Shown here: piece by piece, positions 63,659 to 64,000 of the stretch | Position numbering within the stretch: the first letter of the stretch is position 1 | How the letters are laid out: each line of letters starts with the position of its first letter | From: Mucilaginibacter sp. PAMC 26640 | GTDB taxonomy: Bacteria; Bacteroidota; Bacteroidia; Sphingobacteriales; Sphingobacteriaceae | DNA length: 64,000 nt | Assembly: GCA_001596135.1 (NCBI GenBank) | Contig: CP014773.1 | Coordinates: 4,898,001-4,962,000 of the forward strand | Direction: 5' to 3' | Notes under the pieces: generated by a model | What the model saw: the letters and a program-made list of their open reading frames with translations, nothing else | The model's database searches: none | Told to the model about the DNA's origin: nothing | Position numbers and translations under genes: made by a program

Positions 63659-64000
63659 TTATAAGTTTAAAAAATATGTGCTTAAGGTATTAAAATCATC
63701 AAACTTGAGATCATAGTCATCGGTCTGGCCAAAACCGTAACTAACAAACACAAACGGGATCCCTGCCAGCCTGCTTTGTTCGCCATCACCGGCCGTATCG
63801 CCAATATAATATGGATTTTTAAGGTTATGCTTATCAGCAAGCAATTTGATATTGTGCTGCTTGGGCATAAAATTTACGCCGTACGCCAATTCGTCTTTAA
63901 TGTGCGCATCAATTCCAGCCCAATCTATAAACTGCCGGATAACGCCTGCAGCGCAATTGCTCAGGATAAACAACTCATATTGCTCTGCGAGCAGCTTTAA
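63659..64000 (-). CDS. HAD-family phosphatase, C-terminal part
   Basis: The frame is open to the right edge of the window, so its start is outside. The visible part has motif II FILSNCAAG, the motif III lysine (NFMPKQHNIKLL) and motif IV YIGDTAGDGEQSRLAG. This fits a Gph-like phosphoglycolate or related phosphatase. An internal TTG at 63973 is not the likely start because the in-frame upstream sequence continues with LKLLAEQYE. Confidence 0.8.
   Translation of the reverse strand, partial: LKLLAEQYELFILSNCAAGVIRQFIDWAGIDAHIKDELAYGVNFMPKQHNIKLLADKHNLKNPYYIGDTAGDGEQSRLAGIPFVFVSYGFGQTDDYDLKFDDFNTLSTYFLNL

Overview
The window looks like chromosomal DNA of a Bacteroidota bacterium, most likely family Sphingobacteriaceae (Mucilaginibacter/Pedobacter type). 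This is inferred from a SusC/SusD pair, many lipoproteins with short lipoboxes, a RemB-like gliding protein, a DUF2723 (GT117) glycosyltransferase, the ftsK-lolA and DUF2851-PspC gene pairs, a BLUF sensor, a Nudix-winged-helix sugar regulator and several TAnnTTTG -7 boxes. No rRNA, tRNA, CRISPR array or integrated phage was seen.

Layout. 1-7.6 kb: the start of a LuxE-like acyltransferase gene, a SYLF protein, a PIN-domain toxin-antitoxin pair, a penicillin-acylase-type amidase, a frameshifted thermonuclease, beta-phosphoglucomutase, a subclass B1 metallo-beta-lactamase and a small lipoprotein. 7.8-20.7 kb: the most unusual region. A seven-heme cytochrome lipoprotein faces a minus-strand set made of SusC, SusD, a giant FG-GAP/ASPIC-UnbV lipoprotein, a vanadium-haloperoxidase-like lipoprotein and a cytochrome c/FG-GAP fusion lipoprotein. 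All accessory members appear to be exported and lipid-anchored, so this may be a cell-surface redox and uptake system with an unknown substrate. 21.5-24.8 kb: a GH3 beta-glucosidase divergent from a Nudix-fold regulator with a degenerate catalytic box. 24.9-28.2 kb: a YitT transporter-like protein, a Nei/Fpg paralogue and a class C serine hydrolase.

28.6-32.7 kb: ftsK and lolA, bracketed by related palindromic elements and followed by six tandem 91-bp repeats. 32.7-49.7 kb: mostly ordinary accessory genes (AurF-like diiron protein, HGSNAT-like acyltransferase, PhnP-like hydrolase, BLUF photosensor, GH5 cellulase, NPP phosphodiesterase with a duplicated pair of small secreted proteins, Tat-exported amidase, an AraC regulator beside an SDR gene with operator-like direct repeats, DUF72, DUF2851-PspC, an MHS-type transporter and DUF1345).

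49.8-64 kb: YwbE, argH and an argE-like gene separated by a broken acetyltransferase, ssb, a DUF2130 coiled-coil protein, the RemB-like outer-membrane protein, GT117, a MazEF-type pair, a second Fpg-like glycosylase without zinc-finger cysteines, a small DUF2383 gene cluster and the 3' part of a HAD phosphatase gene.

The strongest candidate for an undescribed system is the 7.8-20.7 kb locus. Its function is inferred only from domain content.
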